Positions 1-10,634 are shown, counted from the stretch's first letter. The stretch is 64,000 nt of DNA from Molanna angustata (GCA_963576475.1 OY754968.1:13992616-14056615); one strand, 5' to 3'. The notes: generated by a model from the letters alone, not told the origin. Numbers and translations: made by a program.

Positions 1-335
1 TCAATTTTGGTGACTCAGCGAGTAAAGCAAGAAAGGCATTCTATAATTCTTGTTATATAACATTTAAACATAATTTCTTTTGAAAATAATAAAAAAAAAC
101 ATATCAGCTTGCGAGGTTTTATGTTTTTATACTGTTTCAAATGTAATGTTACAAAAATGTAATGTTATAAGTTTTTTGCTTTACTGTAAAATTGCCGATT
201 TTGACATAGTAAGGTTTCAACCGAATGCAAGGACAGGCAGACTAACATGAATTTAGCCGTGCACAAACATGTGCAAATCCAGAACGACAATCTTTCGAAG
301 TCTACTTTATTTATATGCAGATGAAACAATATAGG
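1..335. repeat. Dispersed repeat, copy 1 (partner at 9245-9535)
   Basis: Aligns along its length with 9245-9535. Shared blocks include a TTTTGCT(T/C)TACTGTAAAAT segment, a GCACAAACATGTGCAAAT segment and a final TACTTTATTTATATGCAGAT. It is truncated by the window edge, so the true left end is not visible. No coding potential. Family unknown. Confidence 0.7.
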
Positions 336-850
336 CACTCAAAAATCCCACAAGGCTTGGCTTTTAAAGAAAAATAAAATGTAAATGGATATCTTGTGTA
401 CCTACATTTTTTTCTGTAGAATTTGCAGAATCCGCACAGCGTATGAATCGAATGTAGGTAGTTCAAAAAATAAATAACAAACTATGTAGGTAGGTACTTA
501 GTTAGGTATATAAAAAATTAATTTAATAAAATTAAAATTTGTGAGTTGTACATTATGTGGATGATTAAAAAATAAAGGTAAAATCGTTGTACGAAAATAA
601 TAAAATTTAAATAAAAATATTATTATTCAAAATAAATTATGCGGCTCTTAGTACACCCTGTAGATGCAGGCGGAAAATTTTCTTAGATAACAAAGTAAGT
701 GCATTGTTCTCAGACATCAAAACATTATTTCATCACAAATCAATTGTAAACAAAAAAACTAGAATTGTTACTGGGTCTGAAGATGTAAACAGTTCGCTGT
801 ATAAATTAAAATTACAACTTATTGGTTTTGCACCACAATGGATAGAACAT
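336..850. other. AT-rich stretch, nothing recognised
   Basis: Low-complexity AT-rich DNA with TAGGTAGGTA-type words. The short open frame at 704-934 has no recognisable motif and overlaps a dispersed repeat at its 3' end, so I do not call it a gene. Confidence 0.6.
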
Positions 851-854
851 TTAA

Positions 855-966
855 TTTATTTATTTACTAATAAACGGCAAAAATTGCTTTTTACTGTATA
901 CATAAAAACACATATTGATGATAAAAATATATAGAATAAGTAAATAAAAAACAATTAAGTATACAC
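855..966. repeat. Dispersed repeat shared with 36815-36908
   Basis: The block containing CACATATTGATGATAAA, followed by an AATAAG...AACAATTA.GTATAC block, recurs at 36815-36908 in the same orientation. The A-rich composition suggests the untranslated end of a retroelement, but the family is not identified. Confidence 0.6.
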
Positions 967-984
967 TTGGCAAAAAAAAAAATA

Positions 985-1137
985 AACCGATATTGTCACA
1001 CATTCGTCTTATGGACCTCATTTCCACAGCGTTAATTTTACTTTTATACATTTTCTGCCATGTCTATGTCTCACTTGCATACACTTGCTTGCGGGACGAT
1101 AATCCTCAAAGCCTAATCCTTTGATATGTTAAGTATC
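985..1137 (-). pseudogene. Non-LTR retrotransposon RT C-terminal relic (RTE-like family)
   Basis: Read on the minus strand, the translation gives ASET-TWQK followed by INAVEMRSIRRMCDNI. This is the stretch just after the RT domain in insect endonuclease/RT elements (typical family form GSETWTWQKK...INAVEMRSLRRMCG). The same motif appears on the plus strand at 40093. A stop interrupts ASET-TW and the frame ends early, so this is a dead fragment of about 150 bp. Confidence 0.7.
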
Positions 1138-1403
1138 AGGATGGGATTTCCCAATTGAAAGCTTGATGATGCGTTTGTTGCATTTTATTTTGTTCTATTA
1201 AATAATTTACAATTTACGCATTGATCTGCTAATTCTTTTGAAGTGTTTAATGGAAGTAATAATAATTTATAGAGTGTTGTTATGTGTAGTGCTTAATTGT
1301 TATTAATATCATTAGTAAATCGCCTAGCGCCGTAAAATGGTCGAAAGGTTTCCTAGTATGATAATAAATAATAATTGTGGATAGGGTTCTTGTACAAAAA
1401 TCA

Positions 1404-1520
1404 ATTCAGGATATCAAACAAATAGCTTTAGTTGTCGCCAAATATCTTGAGCCATTTCGCCGAGAAGGGGGCAATTTGCACGTATACCAACGAAGCAAGA
1501 AGCCAGGTTCGAGATATTTG
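1404..1520 (+). pseudogene. Coding-like remnant with KxLEPxRRxxGxLH motif
   Basis: Plus-strand translation reads VAKYLEPFRREGGNLHVYQR. A second copy at 31527-31597 reads ATKLLEPYRRGRGDLHIIYQ before a stop. The two differ at many bases yet keep the same residues, which suggests descent from a protein-coding repeat. I do not recognise the protein. It sits in the gap between two RT relics and may be part of an insertion there. Confidence 0.4.
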
Positions 1521-1562
1521 GCGAAAAATATATATTCGATTATTGTACATATACTTATTTGA

Positions 1563-2340
1563 TTATTGTACATAATTGTGCGCAGCGAGCTTTGCTGGTC
1601 TTGAGATAATTGGGTCAGCCATTATTGTTCTTAATGCACCGTTTACTCTATTTGCTGCCGTTACCATTTTTTGTGTACGTCTTTCAAATCTTTCATCACG
1701 TTGGAACATACTTCCTAAATACAAAAAATTATCAACCTGTTCTAATAGTCCATTATCCACTTGGTATTTCGCAATATGTTCTTCTTTTGCTTTTTTAAAT
1801 TGCTATTACTTAACTTGACTTAGCTCCATTCAATCTCATCCATCAAATATCATTTTTACCAAGTGCTCTAGGTCTTTCACACTTTCCGCTATTAATACTT
1901 TTTCACAGTAGTCAATGTACATATTGTACATATTGAAAAGCTACGATGATAAGATGCAGCCCATTCCGTGAGTAAGTTATTATTCCTCACACAGGTCAGA
2001 AAGAGACGCAATTGCTCCTATTAACTTAACTTCCACTCGGTACGCTGATAGCACGTTCCTAAAATTTTCACGGCCGACTTTATCATTAGGCCTTTTCCAG
2101 ATCAATGAAAGCATCGAAAAGCTTCTGATTCGGGACAAAAAATAGTCATTGCATCCTCTGCTTCTAACGAACGCTCCTTGTGTATCCCATACCTCTCTTT
2201 CAGTCACCTTTCGTAACTTTTGATCTAAAATCGTAGCGTACAGTTTTCCAACTGAACTCAACAGACTGATGGCTCGGTAAATCTTGCAGTCTAATTTTGA
2301 CCTTATTTTAAAAAGATGCACAGTCATTGCGTTTCTCCAA
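1563..2340 (-). pseudogene. Non-LTR retrotransposon reverse transcriptase relic
   Basis: On the minus strand (reading down from 2340) one sees in order: YRAISLLSSVGKLYATIL and a QGAFVRSRGCNDYF block (RT fingers/palm, the NYRGISLLS...GF..GRGC..Q motif); DKVGRENFRNVLSAYRV; a decayed TEKVLIAESVKDLEHLVKMI block where the YADD box should be; then QVDNFLYLGSMFQRDERFER and NRVNGALRTIM. This order fits endonuclease/RT elements of the RTE-like type found in insects. Frameshifts separate the blocks, the catalytic YADD is lost, and no endonuclease domain is visible upstream, so it is a 5'-truncated dead copy. The same family is present at 985-1137, 27056-27700 and 40051-40504. Confidence 0.85.
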
Positions 2341-2479
2341 TCCGGTGGGGTATGTCCTGTTTACCTACCAACATTTATTAAATATGCTGTGACACCGTTT
2401 CATCGCCACCGTCTCACCTACTTACAATTTATAAAAGATTGTAATATAAGTGAAACAAAGCTTGAACATGAATTCTGAG

Positions 2480-3100
2480 AAAAAAAGCGATACTGAAAAT
2501 AAAAAGAGTGGCCGTTGCTGCAATTTATATGGGTTACGATCCTAAGGCGCGAAGAACGACCGAAGATGTCAGTAAGTATGTATAATTTAGGGTATGAATT
2601 GAGTTGAACGGGGAGTAGAACGATGTAAGAGCAATAACTGCAACATTTAACGGCGTTATTAGAGTTTAGGACGCAGTATAGTCGGGGTAGGGGTGTGCAA
2701 GGCAGGCAGGGGAGTTCTCACGCCCGCGCCCTTGTTACGCCAGTGATTAAATTACATATTCACAAGGGCGCAGTTTATCTTGCTGAAGCGATACGCCCGG
2801 GGGCGCACTATCTGTGGGGATTTCACGTTGAATCTCTGAGGAGATCTTCTGATGAAAATATATTACAGACGATATGTAAGGATTCTTTTTTGTTATTAGT
2901 AGATACCTACCTATATACGCTTACTCATATAAGTATTATATATAATTGTTTAACAATATATTAAATTTAACTGAATTGTTTTTACTAAATAAATTGAAGG
3001 GAGCATCAAAAACAAAATAACGTCAATTTATTATAAATGATATTTTGAACTATTGTATTGCTTTCGGACAGCTAATAGATCAACTGTCAATTATCAATTT
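2480..3100. other. GC-richer stretch without an identified gene
   Basis: At 2503-2572 a plus-strand frame reads VAVAAIYMGYDPKARRTTED and runs into GTAAGT, a possible splice donor. At 2690-2850 the DNA is unusually GC-rich and holds an 89-codon open frame with no recognisable motif. Either could be a remnant exon. Neither is supported strongly enough to call. Confidence 0.3.
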
Positions 3101-3102
3101 AA

Positions 3103-3238
3103 CATGGCAGTGCTGGGTTAGTAATCCAGTGGTCGCGCGCGAGTTCAAATCTTGCCACGATCGATTACATTCACCTATAGCACAAGAATTTTTGTTAATT
3201 TAGGAATGTATATTTAATTGTAACAAGGACATATTAAA
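3103..3238 (+). repeat. tRNA-derived SINE, family A
   Basis: tRNA-like head with CTGGGTTAGTAATCCAGTGG and a B-box-like GAGTTCAAATC, then the family body CCTATAGCACAAG and the 3' end TAACAAGGACATATTA. Better copies lie at 29279, 34046, 55886 and 62480. The A-box end is truncated here. Confidence 0.85.
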
Positions 3239-3344
3239 GAAAAACATGAACCCAATACCATCAAAGTTGTCACAGGGAGACCTATGATATTATTCATCTC
3301 CAATCATCTCACATACATCCAGCTTGAAAACACATTGAAAAATT

Positions 3345-3424
3345 GTGTCTCAACCGGGAATCGAACCAGGAAGCGCTGGCTTATGAGTTAGATACATATC
3401 TTACTAACTGAGATATGAAGGCCA
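3345..3424 (-). repeat. tRNA-like SINE head (CAT anticodon-like loop)
   Basis: Reverse complement reads CCTTCATATCTCAGTTAG (A-box region), CTCATAA where an anticodon loop would be, and TGGTTCGATTCCCGG (B box). The acceptor stem does not pair, so this is a SINE head or tRNA fossil and not a working tRNA gene. Confidence 0.6.
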
Positions 3425-3499
3425 ACTATTCAAAACTATATGAGAATGAATTTTAATTGTTTTGTTGAAAAACGTAAGAGTAAATTTGTCACAGACCAG

Positions 3500-3540
3500 T
3501 GTAGTCTTGGACTTGTAGTCTTGTAGTCTTGTAGACTTTG
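3500..3540. repeat. Short tandem repeat, CTTGTAGT-like unit
   Basis: The word CTTGTAGT recurs about every 10 bp over this stretch. Confidence 0.7.
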
Positions 3541-4229
3541 AAAGTGTGTTTATGATTGGTCTTGCATACACGGTCAGACCTTTGTATATCATATTCAATC
3601 TTGGTCTTGCTGCATGACTATTATTTAATTTTACTTTTGTTACATTTTATTTTGAAGCCCAACAGCTTATTTTATGAAATAATAAAATAATATTTTGTTA
3701 ACAGTTTAAAAAGAAAACAAAAGAGAAATATGAATGTTTCCCAAACCGATGTTTGGGTACCTAGGTACCTAGAACATTTAGGTAGCTAGGTATAGAAAAA
3801 TGCTTTTCTGGAAAAAAGCTTAACGCTCGATTTCTTTCTGCTTGTTTTGCTTCAGTATTTCGATTTATTTTTCATATTGATACTCGTGGAAACAAAGTTG
3901 AGTAAACAAGCAGCGGAAACAAGGTAAAATATCATACATATTATTATATTTGTTTTTCTTTGATATAGGTATTTTCAAATTTCATAAACATATTTAATGT
4001 AACCTAATCTAACATAGGTTTCTCCAAATTAAGTTTTATTTATGAAGTAAGTAGTAAGTATTTACGCGCCGTCCACTACAGATGGATGGCATGCCGTGTA
4101 TCTAATAATAATATCTATCCTTCATTCTGTTATAATAACAATGGCTAAAATATGAGTAACATTGACATTAAAAAAACGTATAATTCGAATTGTTAAATTA
4201 TGTAGTTATATGTATTATGGTATGCGGGC
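3541..4229. other. No gene seen
   Basis: AT-rich DNA with a GGTACCTAGGTACCTAG palindromic run near 3757 and nothing else I recognise. Confidence 0.5.
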
Positions 4230-4435
4230 ACGTTGTAGGTACTTGTAATCGTCACTGGGTGTATGGGGTGGGTGTAAGGATAGTTGAGGGATGCGGAGAG
4301 GGAGACAGGGTCCGCCCAAGGGGTGTGTCTACCCTCGCCCCGCCCTTCCTTCTTCTCTCGACCCACCTAGGGCCGTTTTCCACGTTTTCATTTCTGGCTT
4401 TTCCGACGACGCGCGCCATTTTAGTCGTCGATTTT
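4230..4435. promoter_or_regulatory. GC-rich, CpG-containing island, possible promoter or 5' exon
   Basis: A sharp rise in GC within AT-rich DNA, with GGTCCGCC, CCCCGCCC and GACGACGCGCGCC blocks. On the minus strand a 55-codon frame starts at an AAAATGGCG context near 4420 and has no recognisable domain. The island lies about 450 bp upstream of the candidate exon at 4949-5164, so it could be that gene's promoter or 5' UTR. This is inference from composition only. Confidence 0.35.
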
Positions 4436-4948
4436 TTATTTTTATAACAATTTACGTTTCATCAGTTTGTAGATTTAATATTTATGAATAGTTCAATAAA
4501 AATAAACATATAATAGCATTAATTAATATAAAAATTAAAAAATTCATACAATATTTAGTGATTACGTATTATAAAATATGGCGGTTGTTTGACATGAACC
4601 ATATTGTTTTCGTTAAAATGATTGCTAATCTTTGGCAGTCGCAACAAAACGGTTTTGAAAATCAGTCGCAACAAAATAGTTTTAAATAGAATTGTTGATA
4701 TACTTAAAAACATTTGTCATAAGTAAATTTAAATTAAATTTACAAATAACTTCGATTAACTTTCTATCAAAGTTTTACTTGATTTGGATATTTTACCTAT
4801 TGGGATATGGATAAGTGTGTATAATCAAAACAACTGATTTGCATTGGTGATATTTGATTATTTGCAGTATTTAATGGGATCTTGAGTTGACATTGTTCCA
4901 ATTCGTGGAGTAAAAGTGAAAAAGAACCTTTCATCATACTGGGTTCAG

Positions 4949-5164
4949 CGTACCCTGGTGGTGGGTCGGAGGTGTTGGGAAGTATCTACCGCTACGGGAG
5001 GGAGTGTAGCGGTGGGTGTGGGGGTAGGGGGTGCGGGGGATGTGGTGGTACTGGTCCCCCTCCCCCCGCACCCGCTGCCTTGCAGCCGCCTCCTGTCACA
5101 GCACCAGACCATCCAGATCCGGATCTTCTACTGGCGCTACTTGCCAGGAACAAGGCATTGGAAG
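4949..5164 (+). CDS. Candidate internal coding exon, Gly/Pro-rich, unidentified protein
   Basis: The frame runs open from 4891 to a strong donor, GGAAG followed by GTGAGT, at 5164/5165. The best upstream acceptor is CATCATACTGGGTTCAG ending at 4948; an alternative AG at 4867 would bring an in-frame stop. The protein reads YPGGGSEVLGSIYRYGRE, then a Cys/Gly-rich run, a PPPPAPAA run, and finally PDHPDPDLLLALLARNKALE. The last part looks like the start of a helix or coiled coil. GC-rich codon third positions contrast sharply with the AT-rich surroundings. I do not recognise the protein, and no neighbouring exon was found within the next several kilobases. It could also be a fossil exon or chance GC-rich DNA. 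Confidence 0.4.
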
Positions 5165-5169
5165 GTGAG

Positions 5170-6940
5170 TGTCACATTTTTAAGTCCACTGATGGAAAAG
5201 TACTGATTTGAACTCTGGAATGAACTCCATTGATATAGTGTTCCAAAATAAATTTCGAAATTGATTCTAAAAACAATCACTTGTTTGAATCACGAATTAG
5301 TTATTTTTTACGACCGGCTTAGAGGTGTTCGTTTTTTCCTCAAGATGGATGACAATTAATTTTTTTTTAAATATTCATCATCGTCATCAACCTACATTAG
5401 ACTTCTGCTGATAGGGATACAAACGATACATTGATGTTTCCAAAACATCGTTCATAAACATGTTGTAACCCAAAATAACAAACATTGATCTTTACTAACG
5501 ATGTTTAACCATCGACTAGCACCATCAAAATTCCATATGTTTGTATCAACACCTGTATCAACCTGTCAAAGAAGTTGCAATAGAAATTCAGGAGGACAAA
5601 GTAATCTTTATTTTCATGAAATATTGGCCAATTGTGATAGTTCTGTACCAAGTAAGTGAATATAGGAACCACTTATGGGACAAATTAGTATAATTTCCTC
5701 TTAATAAATAAAGAAATAAATAGGCACATACTTTATATCTGAAATAAATATAAAAGGCCTATGTGTTGTGTTTTATTCCTGTCCATGATTGAAATTATAT
5801 TAATCAATAATTAAAAAATAAATAAATCGATGAGTCCTACCTTGATGTATCGATGTATGGTGTTTTTATGAGCGATGTTGCATTCCTAACTTCTAATACA
5901 CTCCAACTGTTTCGGTATGACTTCCATCCACTGAGGTTCAATAAATCTTTTGATTTGGTGTCAACGATAATACACAAATTCCGCTAGTTTAAGAGCTCCA
6001 ACTTTTCGTGGAGTAAGTAAAAAATAAATTGTAAAGTTCCAGTCCGGAAAGACAGGTGATGTTAAATGAAAGAGTGATAATGAGGAGAAAGAACCTAACG
6101 AAACAAATAAAAATATTAATTAACTCTGTGTAGGTAAAATGCTAGGTAGGTACCTAGTTAGTGATAGTGATGAGATTGCTATGACTACCGTACGGTGATA
6201 AAATTGATAAGATTAGAAAAATCAACTTCAAGTCGATTAATTAATGTTTCTATTATTAAACATCAGCCAATTACTTGATTTACTGATATAAGTTAATCTT
6301 TCAATTGACACACCTGTCTGCTTTAAATGAACAAATTATTATGAGGAAAATGAAAGGACTCGGGTAATTACATTTTCCTGGTTACGGCCTAGTTATAATA
6401 AAGAGAAATAATAGGTATCTTAATTACAATTTAAGTTGCAAGTTAAGTACTTATTATTTCGTTAAGGGGCCATATAAATCTAAACACCTCAATTTCAAAT
6501 CAAATTCCTCAAATATGTTAAACAGTGTGTTTCTAGAAAAAATACCATAAGTATTTTCAACATTTCTCTAGTGAATGTTCGTCACACAATTTTTAAATTC
6601 AGCCTAAATTCCCATAAATTTTTAAATTACTCTTTAACCATGTGTCGTAGAGAAATAAATTTTTTATACTCTTAAAGAGTGCATAAAATCAAAGTGAATG
6701 ACCGATAAAGTTTTTTCATTTCAACTAAGGTTTGTTCTTAAAATGCAAAAAATCAACAAATTTGGGGTTTCTGATAATTTAAATCACGTATAAACCTTTT
6801 TTAACGCACGCGATATTTACCCTTACTAACGCGTAACTTCATAGTGCATTGGGCGGTTTTAATATATCATGTTTTCTGTCACTAAGTTGAGCGTTATATG
6901 TCCTCTTAAAGGAAATAACTTTCAGAATAAGAAGATTGAA
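5170..6940. other. AT-rich stretch, possible decayed DNA transposon
   Basis: Nothing coding. The words ACATCGTTCATAAAC near 5447 and GTTTTTATGAGCGATGT near 5863 are near inverted complements about 420 bp apart, which may mark the ends of a decayed transposon. No target duplication was found. Confidence 0.3.
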
Positions 6941-6942
6941 AT

Positions 6943-6996
6943 AAGAAGATTTCATATGTGGTGTAAATTACTTTACACCACATATGAAATCTTCTT
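6943..6996. repeat. Perfect 25-bp hairpin, 4-nt loop
   Basis: AAGAAGATTTCATATGTGG and the following TGTAAA are exactly complementary to 6972-6996, separated by TTAC. Perfect pairing over 25 bp implies a recent origin or selection. No poly-T follows and there is no terminator context in a eukaryote. Confidence 0.85.
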
Positions 6997-7060
6997 CTTC
7001 CGTCTGCCATCTCTCCACTGCTGGATTTCGGCCCACTTTTTCTGAGGCTGCCCTTATGAA
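6990..7060 (-). repeat. Fragment of LINE 3' region
   Basis: The words CCGTCTGCCATCTCTCCACTGCTGG resemble the CCGTCTTTGTCTACTGCTGG stretch that begins the minus-strand RT relic at 8040. Probably a diverged scrap of the same LINE 3' region. Confidence 0.4.
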
Positions 7061-7212
7061 ATGATCCATAATATTATTTGTAATCTTCATTTTGATTTGA
7101 TATCATTTTTGGAAAAATAAATAATGTATTTAAAGATTTTATAAAAAAATAAATAGGTACTTATTTCCTGTTCGATCATAGATAGTTGGAAGCATTGTTT
7201 GTATCTTTTGAT

Positions 7213-7272
7213 GTCAGGACATCCGCACAGAAGCCAAACGGCTTACCAACTGTACTACGGTGGTCAGCACGG
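7213..7272 (-). repeat. SINE family B head, fragment 1 of a dimer
   Basis: Contains GCACAGAAGCCAAACGGCTTACCAACTG, the reverse complement of the family B tRNA-like head (compare 35341-35534 and 59611-59810). Confidence 0.7.
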
Positions 7273-7431
7273 TTAACATTTTTTTGAAAATTCGCCGATG
7301 GATGTTGAAAAAGCAACCATTTGTATAGATTTCTTCATATATTTTCGTATTTTTTTTTTGTATTCTAGGCGTTTCCGGAGAAAATTACCATTTTTTCTGT
7401 AATATGTATATTATCTATACATCAAAAAAAA

Positions 7432-7510
7432 ATCTCTGCTGGGGATTGAACCCAGGACGCTCGCACCGGCTAAACATCTTTCCAACTGCGGCAAGGCGAT
7501 CTGCACCTGT
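7432..7510 (-). repeat. SINE family B-like head, fragment 2 of a dimer
   Basis: CTGCTGGGGATTGAACCCAG (B-box complement) followed by a CCAACTGCGGCAAGGCG block. Both this and the 7213 copy are followed by a TTCGCCGAT word (near 7293 and 7533), so the two units form a diverged tandem dimer about 240 bp apart. Confidence 0.6.
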
Positions 7511-7647
7511 TAACAATTTGTTCGAAAGTTCGCCGATCTATCTATTAACAAAAAATCAATACAATTGACGTTAAAGACCGTTTGTTACAATTACCTAAAA
7601 TTTATGTAAATAGTAAAAACATTTACCAAGAAATGAAAGTTCATTGA

Positions 7648-7848
7648 CAATTTTATTATAATATTAAATTGCTATAACTACTTGAATTGAGTTTAACGCG
7701 ACTAGTTTCGGGAGAAACTGACCTCCCATCGACAAGCGAATTACAACAGTTGTAATTCGCCTGTCGATGGGAGGTCAGTTTCTCCCAAAACTAGTCGCGT
7801 TAAACTCAATTCAAGTGGTTATAGCAATTTAATATTATAATAAAATTG
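7648..7848. mobile_element. Foldback element, 100-bp arms, with hammerhead-like motifs
   Basis: Arms 7648-7747 and 7749-7848 are near-perfect inverted complements around a single base, with only a few mismatches. Each arm holds a degenerate hammerhead-like motif. In the right arm (plus strand) CTGTCGA is followed by stem II GGGAG/CTCCC, then AAAAC, TA and GTC, with stem I only CGC/GCG. The left arm (minus strand) keeps GAAACTAGTC. The A of CUGANGA is T in both arms, so self-cleavage is doubtful. The architecture matches 50190-50408. Confidence 0.75.
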
Positions 7849-8039
7849 AATTATGGAATACCACAAGGTAACCGTCGAAACAATGAATGTTCATTGGCAA
7901 AATTGGGAAAAAGTTTTTAGACTTACACTTATTTAATTTTATAGGCCAAAATTAGATTCTGATAGAGAATAAAATAAAAAGTGGAAAAACATACTTGGAT
8001 AAGATAGTAAATCAATGTTTTATATTAATTATTATTTTT

Positions 8040-8928
8040 TTATTATATATCCAGCCGTCTTTGTCTACTGCTGGACATAGGCCTCCCTCATATCTCTCTC
8101 CAGGTCTCTCTATCCTGGGCCTTCTGTATCTAATCACCAGCAACCCCCTTTATGTCATTAGACAATCGCGTAGATGGTCTGCCTCTACTCCTTTTGTCCT
8201 CACGTGGTCTCCATTCCAGGATCCTCTTGGTCGATCTTTGGTTCTTCACTCTGGCAATATGTCCCGCGTAAGACCACATCATGTTTGCAACTCTTTCAAT
8301 GACGTCAGTAACTCCTGATCTTCTACTTTTTTCTGAATTTCTAGCTCTATCTGAGAGTCTGAGATTCAGCATGGCTCTTTCATGTATTCGCTGTGCCACT
8401 CTTAGTTTTCTGACAGTTGCTTTCGTTAGAGTAAGTGTTACAAATTGGTCATACATTTTTCGGGATATTGCTGGTGTAGAAATCCTTAAGATTACCATAG
8501 GCAGCCCATCCAAGACAGATTCTTCGTTGAAGCTCCGTGGTCTGGTTATCTCGGGAGTGGATTATATTGTGGCTTAGATATTTATATTCGTTTACCTCTT
8601 CTATTGTTTGGTTGCCACCCATATCATATGCTTGTCATATGCTTCGTTTTGTCAACATTTATAAGGAGTCCCACCTTTTTGGTTTCTTCCATGAACTCTT
8701 TCAACATTGCACGTGCTTCTATCAAATTTTCAGATATCAATACGATGTCGTCAGCAAATTTTAGATTATTTCATTTAATTCCATCAATCTTGATACCTTT
8801 TACATCGCAGTTCAAATTTTTGAAAGCGTACTCAAGGACGGCATTGAACAATTTTGGAGATATTGTATCTCCCTGCCTTACCCCTTTCTCGATTGGAAAC
8901 TGGTTGGTATTTTGATGGAGTTTTACAC
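8040..8928 (-). pseudogene. Non-LTR retrotransposon RT relic, palm to C-terminus
   Basis: Minus-strand blocks in order: KGVRQGDTISPKLFNAVLEY (RT motif B region), LKFADDIVLISENLIEA (the catalytic xADD box, seen as FADD), TKVLINVDKTK-like region, then TLTKATVRKLRVAQRIHERA, SDRARN, GVTDVIERVANMMWSYAGHI and RILEWRPREDKRSRGRPSTR. This is the standard RT tail of insect endonuclease/RT LINEs, with the closing stretch CCAGCCGTCTTTGTCTACTG typical of their 3' end. At least one stop and one frameshift are present and the 5' half is missing. A relative lies at 48365-48860 (also minus). Dead 5'-truncated copy. Confidence 0.85.
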
Positions 8929-9093
8929 TGGTTTATATTAATTGCGATGGCAAAAATTACGTTTGTTTCGAATAAATGACAGCTAAAAGATTGGCGCGAT
9001 CCATGAAATAATGCGAGCGAAGCAAATCTGGCCTTTCGTACAACGTAAATAGCAGACACTCTTATCCCGGATTTTTTGACGTCGTGCTATTCA
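8929..9093. other. Short unassigned stretch
   Basis: No repeat partner or gene recognised between the RT relic and the MITE half. Confidence 0.5.
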
Positions 9094-9205
9094 GGGGGGC
9101 AAGTCTGGATCAATCGGCGAAATCAAAACTCCCGTGATTACCCATATCATGGATATAATTATTATATGGAGTTCTATAATATCTTTAGATGTCATAGAAC
9201 TAAGT
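9094..9205. mobile_element. Half copy of palindromic MITE (full copy at 15630)
   Basis: Starts with GGGGGGCAAGTCTGG and follows the left arm and centre of the 15630-15812 palindrome through ATATCTTTAGATGTCA, then stops just after the centre. The right arm is lost. Confidence 0.8.
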
Positions 9206-9244
9206 TAAGGGTTAAGTTGTTGAGATCGCTACATTTGGTGTAAT

Positions 9245-9540
9245 TCCCCTAATATCAAATTTGATGACTGTACGAGTAGAGCAAAAAACTTTTAAAAATT
9301 CTTTATATATTACATTTAAATATACTTTCTTTTGATAATAATAAAAAACATTTCAGCTTGTACGGCTTTGTGTTTTTTTATTGTTTCAATTGTAATATTA
9401 TAAGAATTTAATATTATAAGTTTTTTGCTCTACTGTAAAATAACATAGGCGGATTTGCTACTCAAGGCCGATTGACATGAATATAGCCGCGCACAAACAT
9501 GTGCAAATTTAGGTTTACTTTATTTATATGCAGATTAATT
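9245..9540. repeat. Dispersed repeat, copy 2 (partner at 1-335)
   Basis: Same order of blocks as 1-335, including GCACAAACATGTGCAAAT and TTACTTTATTTATATGCAGAT. It lies about 40 bp after a broken MITE. Confidence 0.7.
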
Positions 9541-10590
9541 CAAAGAATGTAAAGTAAGGTTAGTAAAAATATTTATTATAAAAAATACAACATTTTTTAT
9601 TATTATTATACTATGTAGATGTACGAATATATTTAAATAATTTTCATAAACAAAATAATATTAATATACGGGTAAAAGATAGATTTCATCTTCTTATTTG
9701 AAAAATATATTAATTATTGTGAATACTTGCAAAAGCAAAGATACGGTTGTGCAATTTGTATAAATAAATGAAAACAATTATAACAGATACAATTCGTATA
9801 CAATATCATTTATATATTTATGAGATTATCTTGCACTTTTATAATAAAACGTCGATTTAATAATATATTTTTAAGCGATATCTTTATTTGTAAACAACAG
9901 TAATTTCATTGCCCTCGAATTGAATATTATGTTTGCTGATAAGAATATTACTTGTAAATTCAATATTCAGTATCGAGTGATATATGAGTCAAGATGAATG
10001 TTAACTTACAAATATCCGCGGATTTAACACATATATCACTAGCCAATTACTCAACTTACAGTATCGAAGTGCACAAGTACTTTTATGTATTTAGTACAAG
10101 TTAAGGAAACAATTAATAAACAAATTTGTAATATGAATATAATATGCTCGAATATTAATGAAGAAATATTTGTGAATTAGGTTTAATGAAATATTTTGCG
10201 ATGAAAAGGAAATATATTTTAATTGTGTACAATAGAATACAAGAAAATAATTTAGGATGTGTCCCAAAATGGGTATGTAATTGATTTTTTTACATTTTTT
10301 TAAAGTATTATATTTTCAATCATGCAGTTGATAGACATATATGTCTATCAAATTCATGTTTTTTATAAATATTGTGTAGGTAATCCAACTGTCGAATGGT
10401 TCAGGAGAACTTTGTTCTCTTAACATATCGACAATGTATCAAGCCAGGATACGCGAGAATTGTATGGAGAGGTCTACTTTTTTCACGGCTTTTCCAACTT
10501 TGAAGTCAAAAAACACCAACTTAGAGGCTTCGCAGCATATATGTTCCATACACGGATTTACTCAGAATTCGGAGTAGAACATTTAGTGTG
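9541..10590. other. AT-rich, nothing recognised
   Basis: No open frame with a recognisable motif and no repeat partner in the window. Confidence 0.5.
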
Positions 10591-10634
10591 TCTGTGTGTG
10601 TGTCTGTGTGTCTGTGTGTGTCCCCCCCCCCCCC
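10591..10634. repeat. (TG)n/(TGTGTC)n microsatellite and poly-C run
   Basis: Interrupted TGTG/TGTC repeat followed by about 14 C. Poly-C of this length is unusual in AT-rich DNA. Confidence 0.9.

Noticed and set aside
3345..3424. Possible tRNA-Met gene
   Set aside because: A CAT loop and B box are present, but acceptor and D stems do not pair. Better explained as a SINE head.
4190..4491. Overlapping plus-strand frames across the GC-rich island
   Set aside because: No motif, and neither frame has acceptable splice or stop context. The island is reported on composition alone.
8281..8915. Plus-strand frames over the 8.0-8.9 kb RT relic
   Set aside because: RT motifs including the FADD box read only on the minus strand.
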